Origin: Diphasiastrum complanatum
Lineage: Eukaryota > Streptophyta > Lycopodiopsida > Lycopodiales > Lycopodiaceae
Direction of reading: 5' to 3'
Assembly (NCBI GenBank): GCA_029204225.1
Contig: CM055106.1
Span: 49,360,908-49,424,907, forward strand
Length of the DNA: 64,000 bases
The translations under genes and the position numbers were made by a program. A model generated the notes under the pieces. The model did no database searches. It had not been told where the DNA came from and saw only the letters and a list, made by a program, of their open reading frames with translations. This document shows positions 1 through 9,870 of this stretch, piece after piece; the first letter of the stretch is position 1, and the number at the start of each line of letters is the position of its first letter.

Positions 1-445
1 AGAAACAAAAATCAAGTACATGTCACTTTAGCACAATAGTTTAACTTATAATAACAAAGTTTTTATGAACAAGAAAACATGCATGTTTATTACTTACCTT
101 GTTAACTTGAGTAGTGTCTTCATCGCTAGACTGATCTGAATGTAATTCATCTCGTTGTCATAAACTGCATATATGCACAAGTACAAAACACAAATAACAT
201 AAAATTATTGTATGATTCTAATGTTTTAATTTTTAGATAGCACTATTCTTATACGTTGTCGCTTATATGATTATTTTGCATCTTGGTGCAGGCTCTACAC
301 ACATATCTCTCTTCTTTTGTTAACACATGTATGAAAGTCCCACTCCAATATGTATTAAAGTTCTGTAGTCGATTTTTTTTTTGTACTTCATTTCAATATA
401 TTAGGGTTTATTGTAATGTATTGTATATTTATGAATGTAGTGATC

Positions 446-1084
446 ATGTCGGGGTCAGGCAGTGGTGAAAGCTCGGGAGACTATGTTAAAAATTTATATG
501 AATAATTAACTCTTGAGCAAAAAACACAACTGCAAAGTATGCTTAGCCGAGATAAGGGTGGTCCCTCACAAGCGGCCGCGGCTCCCGCCCCCACCGAAAA
601 GTTATCCACAAATTCTTATTATGACGTGGATCCTCAAGGTAATATAATTGCCAATAGAAAAGGGAGGGTGGTTTTGGATAAGCTCTATTCTTTATGCCAA
701 CGCCATTTTGACGATAAATTGTTTAGTAAATGGTCCGAACAACCTGCCGCCGATAAACGACATGTTATTGATACCCTTCGTGACGAATTCCAACAAGAAG
801 AGGAATTCAAGGAGAAGGAAATTTATAAGCATATGAGCTTATGGATTAGGCATCGTCGTGATATGGCACGACGAGCTTATAGGGATGGGCAATCCAAGCC
901 CTCCTAGTGTTCAAGAAATGATTGGAACCGTGTAAAAGCGGATGAACGAACACCAGATAAATACAAGATTCAGAAAGATGTTGCGGCCGCTAGGATGCAT
1001 GGGACAAGCAATCCTAGGTTGGGCTCGAGCGGAAAGGCAGGATTGCAAGCAAGCATGGCAAGTGAACTTACACTACTCTTATAG
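446..1084 (+). pseudogene. Decayed plant transposon protein (En/Spm-like)
   Basis: One reading frame runs from an ATG at 446 to a TAG at 1082-1084, broken by TAA at 503-505 and TAG at 905-907; about 212 codons. It starts with a Gly/Ser-rich stretch (MSGSGSGESSGDY), then TLEQKTQLQSMLSRD, a charged central part (DEFQQEEEFKEKEIYKHM) and a basic end (RHRRDMARRAYRDG). Past the second stop the same frame continues as NDWNRVKADERTPDKY and ARMHGTSNPRLGSSGKAG, so the frame is real and the stops are mutations. The style matches plant En/Spm-type accessory proteins, which carry a C-terminal basic region and a HxGS/T-type motif, but I recognise it only by general resemblance. It is not functional as it stands. 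Confidence 0.4.
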
Positions 1085-1175
1085 TTTATCTTTGATTTCA
1101 TATGCTTTTATTTTTTAATATGCATTATGACTAGCTGCTCCAACGTAGCCCTAGATTAATTTCAAGTTAAATTGA

Positions 1176-1294
1176 ATGCATGGATGGTTGGCGGACTATG
1201 GACGTCTGCCAACTAAGGAGAAATACGAATTTGCCTACAGGGAATCGTACACGCATTAGTTGACAAACTAAAGAACGAGGGTTATCCTCCAAAT
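1176..1294 (+). pseudogene. Coding-like exon downstream of the CACTA-like frame
   Basis: A short frame opens at the ATG at 1176 (MHGWLADYGRLPTKEKYEF) and then, after a one-base shift near 1257, continues as ALVDKLKNEGYPPN up to a consensus-like splice donor, AAAT|GTAAGT, at 1294/1295. It lies 90 bp after the decayed transposon frame and may be its next exon. One frame break and no start context; its product is unknown. Confidence 0.3.
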
Positions 1295-1959
1295 GTAAGT
1301 ACTAGTTTTTGTATTCATACTAATGTGGTTTGTATTTTGACGTCAATTTTATTTAATTTAATACGATCAAGCATTAAATATTAATATAGTTTGTTTGCTT
1401 GTATTCATGCAAACTGGACGTCACGACGACGACGAGTAGATTAGGTTTATAAATTTTAGTTGATGTTAGATCTAGAAAGACTCATGCGACATTAAAGCAC
1501 CAATTTTGTAATACATTTCTTGATATTACAAAAATATTATTATTGCAAATGATCGTGCTATATTGCCATTGCTTTTATATGTGCAATGTTTTTTTTTCAA
1601 AAATTGCAGTGTTGAATTTAGAGATGTGGATTGACGTAATAACCAACTAAAAATTTAAACCATGTGCAATGTCGGATTTCAAAACAACAATCAATATCTT
1701 ATATAGAAATCGAAATGAAATTTATGATGTGCACAAAGCAATGCAATAAAGTATTGTCATTCATAATGGACCTGAAATAATGCAATAAAATATAAAATGA
1801 AAAGTAATTTAAGAATGAAAAGTACCTCATGCTTAGTTTGTTGTTTGATCCAAATGTTGAATGCAACTCAAAAATATCGTTTTAAAAACAATTCACGAAC
1901 ATCGCTTCCCCATAAAAATACGCGCGCTGTTTTTTACACATTTTTTATTTTATTTTTTA

Positions 1960-2390
1960 TCTAATTTGGGACGTCAAAATCCGACATCCAAACGCGTCGG
2001 ATAGACTTCGGACACATGTCGGACCTTTTTTTTTTATCATTCTGTTAACAGATGTCGGATCCGACGTCTATCTGGAACATCAGAATCCAACATCCAAGTA
2101 TACGTCGGATGGGCGTTGGACAAATTTTTGCATCATTCTGTATTTATAGACGTCGGAATCCGACAGGTATTTTGGACGTCGCAATACGACATCCACGTCG
2201 GAATTTTTGCGATGTCCATGTCGGACGTCGCATTGCAATGTCCACATCGGCTTGCTTGTTAATCATCATGATTTTTGGTTGAGGAATCCGGCAGGTTGTG
2301 CTTGTCGGATTGCGACATGTTTTAAAGTCGTCAGATTCCGACGACCTTATAGCGACGTGTTTTTTTGACGTTCGTGACGAACTAAAAAAA
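1960..2390. repeat. Subterminal repeat field (GACGTCGGAT/ATCCGACGTC)
   Basis: At least a dozen degenerate copies of a GTCGGAT or ATCCGAC core, in both orientations and often joined as GACGTCGGAT or TCCGACGTC, are spaced roughly every 20-40 bp. Examples are at about 1971-2000, 2055-2115, 2147-2200, 2220-2245 and 2308-2345. Such clusters of short direct and inverted motifs next to a terminus are typical of CACTA elements, where they bind the element's own DNA-binding protein. Confidence 0.55.
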
Positions 2391-2502
2391 ATTAAGCTCG
2401 CGATTCACGTCACAAATCGAGGCGGGTGTTGTAATGAGAGTGTTTTTTGTCTGCGTTACTGTGTAGCATGATCTGTGTTCCTGTTTGAAGCAAATTCTAA
2501 GT

Positions 2503-2515
2503 TGGTATCAGAACC
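2503..2515 (+). promoter_or_regulatory. tRNA-Met primer binding site of the small copia element
   Basis: TGGTATCAGAACC directly follows the 5' LTR end; one mismatch from the usual plant copia site TGGTATCAGAGCC. Confidence 0.75.
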
Positions 2516-2723
2516 ATACAGGGAGTGTACACAGTACAACATCGCTGTTGAAGAGAGCTTCGGAAGAAGGGTCTTCTGAGAGTTTGGGGTTTACCGGCGG
2601 GTTGAAGATGGAAAGTGAAACACTGGTGCACAAATTTTAGCATACAGAGGCTTGCCAAGCTTGAAACTGTGAGAGGATTCGAAGACAAGAGTTGTCGACT
2701 GAATCAAAACTTTATCCAAACGG

Positions 2724-3098
2724 AAGTCTAGTAAAAAACAAAGTATAGTTGCTTTATCTACAACAGAAGCAGAGTATAAGGCAATGTGTAGTCCAGCACA
2801 TGAAGCTATATGGTTGAGGCAAATCTTGGATGAAGTTGGCATGCAACAGGAAAATCCCACGACTATATATAGCGACAGTCAGAGTGGCATTCAGTTAGCA
2901 AAGAGTCCAATGTTCCATGCGAGAACCAAACACATTGAGATTCAGTATCACTTTGTACATGAGAGTCTGCTGAGTCATGAAATTCATGCTGTTCATTGTA
3001 GTACGGATGAACAACTAGCTGATATTTTCACTAAGCCACTTGTTAGAGAACAGTTTGATAAGTTTAGATCAAAGCTTTATGTACTTAAAGTTTGTTGA
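2724..3098 (+). pseudogene. Copia RNase H domain, C-terminal part of pol
   Basis: The frame reads SKKQSIVALSTTEAEYKA, then EAIWLRQILDEVG, IYSDSQSGIQLAKSPMFH, RTKHIEIQYHFVHE and DIFTKPLVREQFDKF, ending at TGA 3096-3098. This is the standard Ty1/copia RNase H tail: the STxEAEY glutamate, the SDSQ aspartate and the closing ADxFTKPL motif are all present. The part upstream, including the first RNase H aspartate, has been deleted with the rest of pol, so it cannot work alone. The 3' LTR begins about 57 bp after the stop. Confidence 0.85.
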
Positions 3099-3155
3099 CT
3101 TTAAAGCTATGTATATGACTGTATAAAAAGTAGATTCTACTTTAAGGGAGAGAAT

Positions 3156-3423
3156 TAGAATTAAAGTAAAATCACTGTGTTACTGTACTGTGGGTCCTAT
3201 CAGTAGATAAGGATCAGTTGGCCTCACCACGAGGCGAGTCGACGGGACACGCGTCCCGTCAACGGCAACCTGGGCCATGCATGAGTTGCCTTAGTGAAAA
3301 ACTATATGTATAGTGTATTTTCATTTTGAAAAATATAGTTGCTATGTAAGCTTGCTGTGGAGAGTGTTTTCTGTTTGTGTTACTGTGTAGCATGATCTGT
3401 GTTCCTGTTTGAAGCAAATTCTT
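3156..3423 (+). repeat. 3' LTR of the small copia element
   Basis: About 268 bp following the purine tract at 3143-3155. Its last 63 bp match 2437-2500 with a few substitutions. The left edge is inferred from the purine tract, since the matching part of the 5' LTR is missing. Confidence 0.6.
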
Positions 3424-5346
3424 AAACCTGCTTCATAAAGAAAAAGAAAAAACATGCATTTTGATCTCTTTTAAAAAATGCGATAGTCACGATATTAAAG
3501 TTCAGAAATACAATTGGTTCTATTTAAAAATATGATAGTCAAAATTCATAATAGGTGAGACAATCGTCCTCTTTTCACATAAAAAAGTAAGACAATGCAA
3601 TATTGAGACAGTCAGGAGGTCACTACCCCTCAAGTGAAATGTGATAGCCTTGATGGTAAAGACACTCACTAGAATCATTGCCCTCCCGCTAGAAATCCAA
3701 TAGTCTCGACAACGAAGACAATCGCTTTTATTTCATATTTGTAGTACATGTAATAAAATGCATGCGATGCAAAAACTCAATAGTTAGCTTATTGCAACTT
3801 TCATGGATTTTGTGATAGATGCAATACCTATAGCTGGTTGTAGTGTATCTCTATAGAGAATGTGATTTGCCTTTTATTGTGTAAATTCTTGTGTAATTTG
3901 CAGTCTGTGCAATTTTATGAGTAAATATACAGATTTGCAAATTGTCGTAGGAAACAAGAATTCGACAATTTGTAAATTTTTTATTGGATCAGAACATAAA
4001 GTGAGATTAGATCCAACATTCTTCCTTAACACTAGAGTCGTCACAAAATGCACACAAAAGTGTGCATTTCAAGCACTTATTCAAAAAATCATATCTCATA
4101 AACTATGATTAATCACATCAAATCCTTTCACACGTGTGTTCTTCATATATACATTTACTGATAAAAAAATATATGTAAGATATGATGTGTCAAACATGTG
4201 GGGGTACTGATGAAACTTCGATATTTTCATATTCTGATAGCTCAGTTAGATCTCCAACTAAGACCTCCAAAATAGCACAACTCTCCTACAAGAAGTCCAA
4301 GACTCAAATGATCAAAACTAGCAAATGACCAGCCTTAGTGGCTATTTATAGTGGACAAACCCTACCTCCCTTCATATTGATTTGGAGGGAAAGTGAAATT
4401 CAAGAATTAGGGCCAAAAGTAGAAAACCATGTAAAATCATGTTTAAAGGCCTGTCACGTGTAATACAAACTGCGGATACTATCAAAAATAGAGAAGTATG
4501 GACTATAATGTGTGTCCATAACACTGTGTGTCCTTATGACCTTGTATTATTGTCCTTGACACAAAAGCAATGTACCTTGATAATAATTGAATATGATTCT
4601 ACAAAATTGAAGATGCTACTAGATGCTACAAAAATACTCCAAAGATAAGTTGCTAGAACAAAGTACCAAAGCTAACAATCTTTTGGAGGCTCCATCACCA
4701 TATTTTTGAGGTTATGTTCGACTTCGCTTGTTGGTTTTTTAGGGTAGTACCTTCCGTTCTTCCGAGCACTCTACTTGGAGGTAATTTCGACACATATTTT
4801 AATATCAGTTTGCTGGTTTTTGGCCTATGTTCTAGCCATTGCATCACCCTCTCTATTGTTGCAATTTGAGCTACCTTGCCAATTTTTTCGGGGCAACATA
4901 CTCACTTATTTCCAAAGCCCTACTTGGAGGTGATATTGACATATATGTGCACACTTTCGCTTGCTGCTTTTTAGACTGCTTTGTAGTACCATCATCTTTT
5001 TTGGAGGCCATTTTGCTGGTTTTTTTGGGCAGCAACCAGTTGCTACCTATCTTTTGCTATATTGCCCTTATTTGGTAGCTTACTTAGTTGGTGCTCTATT
5101 GGTGGACAATGTGGTAACTTTTTTGCTAGCTATCGCTTGCTATCGTGGTCTATGGCATTTGCGTAGAGCCTACATTGAGGTGACTACTTGTGTCCTCTCC
5201 CTCAAAGTTTGTGCTTTTTTGCATTCTTTCATGTTTTAGAATCTTTTATCTTCATCTAAGTTTCTTTTGTTTCACTTACGTCTCTCATCCCATATGTTTT
5301 ACATACTTTCTTTTCCATACATTTCACGATTTTTTGTTTCATTTAT
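3424..5346. other. No gene recognised; T-rich in its right part
   Basis: AT-rich DNA with only short reading frames. From about 4700 the plus strand is strongly T-rich and contains scattered near-repeats of a TACTTGGAGGT phrase (about 4769, 4921, 5170) and of TCGCTTGCT. Open frames there would code for hydrophobic residues, but this follows from T content. It may be the leader of the gag-like remnant that follows. Confidence 0.5.
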
Positions 5347-5839
5347 GGCAAGAATTGTCTCAACTCTTCCAGCAACAATTGCCATTTACTTCCATTCCAC
5401 TATATTATGGGTACTCTGGGGACATTGACTTAGCAATTTAGTTGAATAAACTAGGTTTTATTTTGAGACCTATCCACATTCTGATGTTGATATGATTGCA
5501 TTGGCTACATCCAAATTTAGAGGCCAAGCTACATCCTGTTGGCAAACATTTCGACCCAATGATTACCCTTCTAATTTTGATGGCTTTGTATATATGGATC
5601 CACTACTTGATGATTCTTAGGGTGTTCTAAATGTAGTAGTTGATCAGGATATCTGTCTAGGGCCATATTGTGAGGGTTAGATAGTAATAGTATCACACAT
5701 TGAGAGAGATACACATGAGGTCGATGTTGTATCACATAGTGTGAACCTAAAAGATTCTCCTATGCCGAGCATAGCAAGAAAACTTATTGCATTAAGTTAT
5801 GGCTTTTCTCTCTTTCCATCTCTCCCAGGCTGTTTGTGA
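5347..5839 (+). pseudogene. Decayed retrotransposon gag-like stretch
   Basis: A plus-strand frame that shifts once near 5440 reads WQELSQLFQQQLPF, FYGYSGDIDLAI, then NKLGFYFETYPHSDVDMIAL, ATSKFRGQATSCWQTF, NFDGFVYMDPLLDDS, and after a TAG continues as GVLNVVVDQDICLGPYCEG and, past another TAG, HIERDTHEVDVVSHSVNL. The order 'FxGxxD..L..L..F......D...IALAxSxxRGxAxxxW' resembles the capsid part of Ty3/gypsy gag proteins. No protease or polymerase follows and no LTR was found, so it is a fragment. The gag assignment is by motif spacing only. Confidence 0.35.
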
Positions 5840-5967
5840 ACCTTAGAAAGTGCTGCACATGGGCTGTTCTATCAAAGAAGTGGAGGACACGTTTTTCCGA
5901 TCCAGTGAGACAACGTTGTCTCTGCATTTTAGAGGATAAGGGAAGATCTCAGTGAAAAGGCGAGGTT

Positions 5968-6291
5968 GTGAAAAGTCCCAGTGCTCATCAGCAGACTAGA
6001 GCTGCGGTATCTTCGAAAGCTGATAGAAGGTGGGCTGTAACTGGAACACCAATACAAAATAGTTCTAAGGATCTGGTCAGCCTCATGATGATGTTTCTTA
6101 AACTGCAGCCACTTAACGATAGATCACTCTGGACATGCACAATACAAAGACCTCTGATTTTCTCGTCTTCAGATCTGTTCAGCCTCATGATGTTTCTTAA
6201 ACTGCAGCCACTTAACGATAGGTCATTCTGGACACGCACAATACAAAGACCTCTTTTAAGTGGAGAAAGGAGCGGATTTTCCCGTCTTCAG
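5968..6291 (+). pseudogene. SNF2 helicase exon fragment (RAD5/HLTF/SMARCA3-like) with internal duplication
   Basis: The frame reads KSPSAHQQTRAA, DRRWAVTGTPIQN, DLVSLMMMFLKLQPLND and TIQRPL, which are diagnostic of the RAD5/HLTF (SMARCA3-like) branch of SNF2 ATPases: the NP.AH.TRA strand, helicase motif III (TGTPIQN) and the FL...PLND..W...IQRPL segment. The last segment is then repeated (DLFSLMMFLKLQPLND, WTRTIQRPL) before GERSGFSRLQ and a splice donor, CAG|GTAATG, at 6291/6292. No Walker A or DEGH box precedes it and the C-terminal helicase lobe is absent. In the full family these proteins remodel chromatin and aid post-replication repair; this is a captured or leftover exon. Confidence 0.75.
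6070..6255 (+). repeat. Tandem duplication inside the helicase fragment (unit about 102 bp)
   Basis: Two near-identical units begin with GATCTGGTCAG at 6070 and GATCTGTTCAG at 6172 and both run through the PLND..W...TIQRPL codons. They differ by a 3-base ATG insertion in the first unit and a handful of substitutions. The duplication keeps the reading frame open, so the fragment encodes the segment twice. Confidence 0.85.
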
Positions 6292-6381
6292 GTAATGGAT
6301 GTGTAACGATGGAACTGATTGCATGATATTTGATATAAATAAAGATTTGTGCAAGCGACCTAATCATTATTCATTATGCAG

Positions 6382-6415
6382 GCCGCTCTCATGCATCCTC
6401 TACAAAACAAAAAAG
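6382..6415 (+). pseudogene. Possible next exon of the helicase fragment
   Basis: A 34-base stretch between a good acceptor (TTATGCAG|GCCGC) and a donor (AAAAG|GTATGC). Read in the phase left by the exon ending at 6291 it gives AALMHPLQNKK. In HLTF proteins the RLQ end of the previous exon is followed by a LM.ALSLRRTK segment, so it could be a mutated version. Too short to be sure. Confidence 0.3.
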
Positions 6416-7018
6416 GTATGCAGATCTTGCCATGCATTTTCATTTCCTTACAAGCAATCTGATCTGACAGTATTGATGGACAGTTTCACTTGTGTATTTG
6501 TTTAGAACCCACACGCGGATTAGTGGCACAGATCATATTTCTGTGGAAAGCTACATTCGCCAGCTCTGATACACAAATTCGTTCAACTCTCGATTGAGTG
6601 TTAGAGTTGGGTGTCTCCTCAACCTCAAGTGCTCTCCGCTGCTGGCGACGCAGTAATGCGAATAAGTGTATTGAAGGTATTTTGAAGATTGGCACTATCA
6701 CTTCTTTGTTTGAATTTAGCTCTTCGAAGGCGACAGAGCTTTGGATAATCACTTTCTTAAAATTCCTACACAAGCCTTTGGCCCGGGAATCGATCGGGGC
6801 AGGAAAACCCAACCTACACCACTGCTCCACCAAGTGTTTGTGTACCACTGATTGCAAGATGACATTTAGGGCAAGAAATTTTTCTCTCATGAATTAACTT
6901 AATGATTGCACTCTGATTTTAAAATGACTCCTCATCATCATCAACGTTCAGAGGCTGGGTGCTGCGACAGTATGAATAAATTTTTTGCTCAAAATCTTTG
7001 AGCAAGAAGCAATCTCAC
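6416..7018. other. No gene recognised
   Basis: Open frames occur on both strands at about 6486-6897, each under 135 codons. Neither matches a family I know, and they overlap, so at most one could be real. No splice-delimited exon chain was evident. Confidence 0.4.
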
Positions 7019-8441
7019 ATATGTTATGAAACAAAATGCGTAGCTACGGAAGAACTTAAAGCAAGAAGTTTTCGCCCCACTAAAAGAATGACTGAAAATG
7101 AAGGTTGACAACACAAGAAGCCAATCATAGATGAGCTGATCAAAAGCATCACAAAGAGAACCCTTGATCTTGTCTGTATTTTGAAACATTTTTCAAACAA
7201 ATACTCTCGTTCCTATGACTTAGCTGGTACTAAAAGTCAGAAATTGATTTTATCTTAGTTGTAATTGGCTCTTGGGTTTTATTTATATCAAATTTGGCTT
7301 CTCATTACAGATTGTGCTTTGTATTGAGCTGATCTAAAATCTTGGACAAATGTGGTTAATGCCCTTTGTTTTAAGATTGCCTTAAATTGTGAAACCCCTG
7401 ATTTTTTTTCTAAATTGATAGTATGCACCAGTTGTAGGAGGTAGTTTCATGTGACTAATACGAGAAACAACACTGATGTAACAACAAATTCTAGCAAGCT
7501 GAAACATGAAGCAAAAAAGTGGAACTCTTAGATTTGATGAGGCCATTGAATCAAATTATTTTGAAATTAGTTTTTGATTCTGGCTATGTAAATTTGATAG
7601 TATGTCTACACCAAAAGTGAGCTTGTGAATGTGATCTCCCTTTGTGAAGACAATCTTGTAAGGCTTATAATGCTATTTTAAATGTGGGTCCAAACCACTG
7701 CTTTCACTTCTTGTAAATCTATCTTTTTAATATGTTATGAAACAAAATGCGTAGCTACGGAAGAACTTAAAGCAAGAAGTTTTCGCCCCACTAAAAGAAT
7801 GACTGAAAATGAAGGTTGACAACACAAGAAGCCAATCATAGATGAGCTGATCAAAAGCATCACAAAGAGAACCCTTGATCTTGTCTGTATTTTGAAACAT
7901 TTTTCAAACAAATACTCTCGTTCCTATGACTTAGCTGGTACTAAAAGTCAGAAATTGATTTTATCTTAGTTGTAATTGGCTCTTGGGTTTTATTTATATC
8001 AAATTTGGCTTCTCATTACAGATTGTGCTTTGTATTGAGCTGATCTAAAATCTTGGACAAATGTGGTTAATGCCCTTTGTTTTAAGATTGCCTTAAATTG
8101 TGAAACCCCTGATTTTTTTTCTAAATTGATAGTATGCACCAGTTGTAGGAGGTAGTTTCATGTGACTAATACGAGAAACAACACTGATGTAACAACAAAT
8201 TCTAGCAAGCTGAAACATGAAGCAAAAAAGTGGAACTCTTAGATTTGATGAGGCCATTGAATCAAATTATTTTGAAATTAGTTTTTGATTCTGGCTATGT
8301 AAATTTGATAGTATGTCTACACCAAAAGTGAGCTTGTGAATGTGATCTCCCTTTGTGAAGACAATCTTGTAAGGCTTATAATGCTATTTTAAATGTGGGT
8401 CCAAACCACTGCTTTCACTTCTTGTAAATCTATCTTTTTAA
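7019..8441 (+). repeat. Perfect tandem duplication, period 711 bp, two copies
   Basis: The sequence starting ATGTTATGAAACAAAATGCG at 7021 recurs at 7732, and the copies stay in register to 7730 and 8441. Reading them side by side I found no difference in 711 bp. The flanks diverge immediately (C at 7018 against A at 7729; T at 7731 against A at 8442). Neither copy holds a long open frame. A duplication with no divergence is either very young or an assembly artefact. Confidence 0.9.
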
Positions 8442-8638
8442 AGCATGTCTTGATTTCTAGCTCAAAAACAAAAAGGTCCAGAGAAAGAGACAAAGAATAA
8501 AGTGAGGGGTAGAAAGCAGAAACTAAACACATTGATAATCATAAGATATATATATTTTTATAAATTTTTCAATTACATTTTTAAACACAATCAATTTTAG
8601 ATGTTAATATTGTAGTAATCATAATTAGTCTTAAAAAA

Positions 8639-8641
<3 letters not shown>

Positions 8642-8692
<51 letters not shown>
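8642..8692. repeat. (AT)n microsatellite
   Basis: Uninterrupted AT dinucleotides for about 50 bp. Confidence 0.98.
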
Positions 8693-8694
<2 letters not shown>

Positions 8695-8765
8695 TGTATC
8701 AATCAATCAATCGCTCTTGGAGCCTTATGTAGGTTCAATTATGGTCCTTTGTGAAAAAGCAGTTC

Positions 8766-8857
8766 CAGCAACAAGCACATAGTGCTACAACCAGTCACTC
8801 AATCAGCAACAAGAACACAGTGCTACAACCAGTCACTCAATCAGCAACAAGAACAAG
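8766..8857. repeat. 38-bp tandem repeat, about 2.4 copies
   Basis: CAGCAACAAG starts units at 8766, 8804 and 8842; each unit continues AGTGCTACAACCAGTCACTC. The first differs from the second by two substitutions and the third is partial. Confidence 0.9.
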
Positions 8858-9002
8858 ATGAAGCCACTCCATTCTTATGTTCTCTTGCATAACAAACCTC
8901 TAAGGCTCACCCTTCTAGAGAGAGAAAATGACCTAAACTAGTTCCTTCATTAAGCACTGAAGGCCTCAACTCTTCACGAAGGCCAAATATGAACTTGTGG
9001 AC

Positions 9003-9005
<3 letters not shown>

Positions 9006-9059
<54 letters not shown>
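9006..9059. repeat. (AT)n microsatellite
   Basis: Uninterrupted AT dinucleotides for about 54 bp, some 360 bp after a similar tract. Confidence 0.98.
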
Positions 9060-9062
<3 letters not shown>

Positions 9063-9870
9063 TTTACAAATAAGTCAATCTCAAAATTTTAAACTATTTA
9101 AATCACTTACATTCATAATTGTTTATTTATATTAGAATTTTAAAAATATGGATTAGAATTTTTGCTTCAATTTTAGAAATATCCTTTTTGATAAAAGTAC
9201 TTTAATTTAAAAAAGTTTTCAAATCTTTTAAAACTTTTGAATTTTTTCGTTAATAAGCAAAATATTTTTTTTCATGTATTTTAGTGGTTGTGTAATTAAT
9301 GATTTTATTTTAAATAACATTATTATATAATATATGCTAATTTAAAAATCTAAATTATAATCTATTAATTAATTTTTTAGCATCATTAATTTTTTTTAGC
9401 AAAATAAGATTTTTTTTTTGTAATGTATTTTTTGAAGCATTTTAAATATTGGCATTTTTCAAAAAAAATTAAAAGTTTTTAAAATATAGGTCTCCATGTC
9501 ATTTTTTTTTGGTCATAGAATTAGCAGAAATGCTTATTTTACTTTTTTTAGATTAGTTAAAGAAGCCTTTTCTCAAGTGATGGTGAAGAAAACATCCATA
9601 TCGGGTAAGATTAACAAGAAATTATTATAATAACGGAATGTTCAAAGTAGTTGGCCATTCACTTCATATAACTGAATTATACAAATCAGAATATGGTGAG
9701 CGCAATTACAACGATTGCAATAATTTTTTCTTGATATTGAAAATGTTCTAAAATACATTATTCGATTCTATAAACGAGACGAACATCAAGTAAATGAAAA
9801 AATTATTATTGTAATAAAATTGGATGAATCCAAAATCATTAAAGGTCAAAAGTTGGGATGAGTGAGTCTC
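9060..9870. other. Very AT-rich stretch without a recognised gene
   Basis: Dominated by runs of A and T up to about 9540. From about 9560 short coding-like phrases appear on the plus strand but with many stops; they may be the decayed 5' end of the frame that follows. Confidence 0.5.

Larger units (their letters stand above)
1..2436 (+). mobile_element. Partial CACTA (En/Spm)-like DNA transposon, 3' part
   Basis: Three observations suggest the right part of a CACTA element: a decayed plus-strand frame resembling plant En/Spm-type transposon proteins (446-1294), a field of short direct and inverted repeats (about 1960-2390), and an end reading TTGTAATG at 2429-2436, one base from the usual CACTA terminus TTGTAGTG. 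Immediately after it a copia LTR resumes in mid-sequence, as expected if the element had inserted into that LTR. The left terminus is outside the window, so neither the CACTA inverted repeat nor a 3-bp target duplication could be checked. The class assignment is inference. Confidence 0.4.
2437..3423 (+). mobile_element. Small internally deleted Ty1/copia element, 5' LTR truncated
   Basis: The 66 bp at 2437-2502 repeat the last part of the LTR at 3156-3423 (both begin AGAGTGTTTT and share GTGTAGCATGATCTGTGTTC). A tRNA-Met primer site follows the first copy and a purine tract (AAGGGAGAGA) precedes the second. Only about 650 bp of internal sequence is left, covering the leader and the RNase H end of pol; the rest of gag and pol is deleted. 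The 5' LTR is cut where the CACTA-like element ends. Confidence 0.7.

Noticed and set aside
2497-2860. Minus-strand frames in the small copia element
   Set aside because: Antisense to the leader and RNase H; no homology.
4839-5441. Overlapping hydrophobic frames as membrane proteins
   Set aside because: The hydrophobicity follows from T-rich DNA; three overlapping frames look alike and none has a start context or homology.
6486-6897. Overlapping frames on both strands (134 and 99 codons)
   Set aside because: Mutually exclusive, unrecognised, no neighbouring exon with matching phase.
8766-8857. CRISPR-like array
   Set aside because: A 38-bp direct tandem repeat without spacers in a plant genome.
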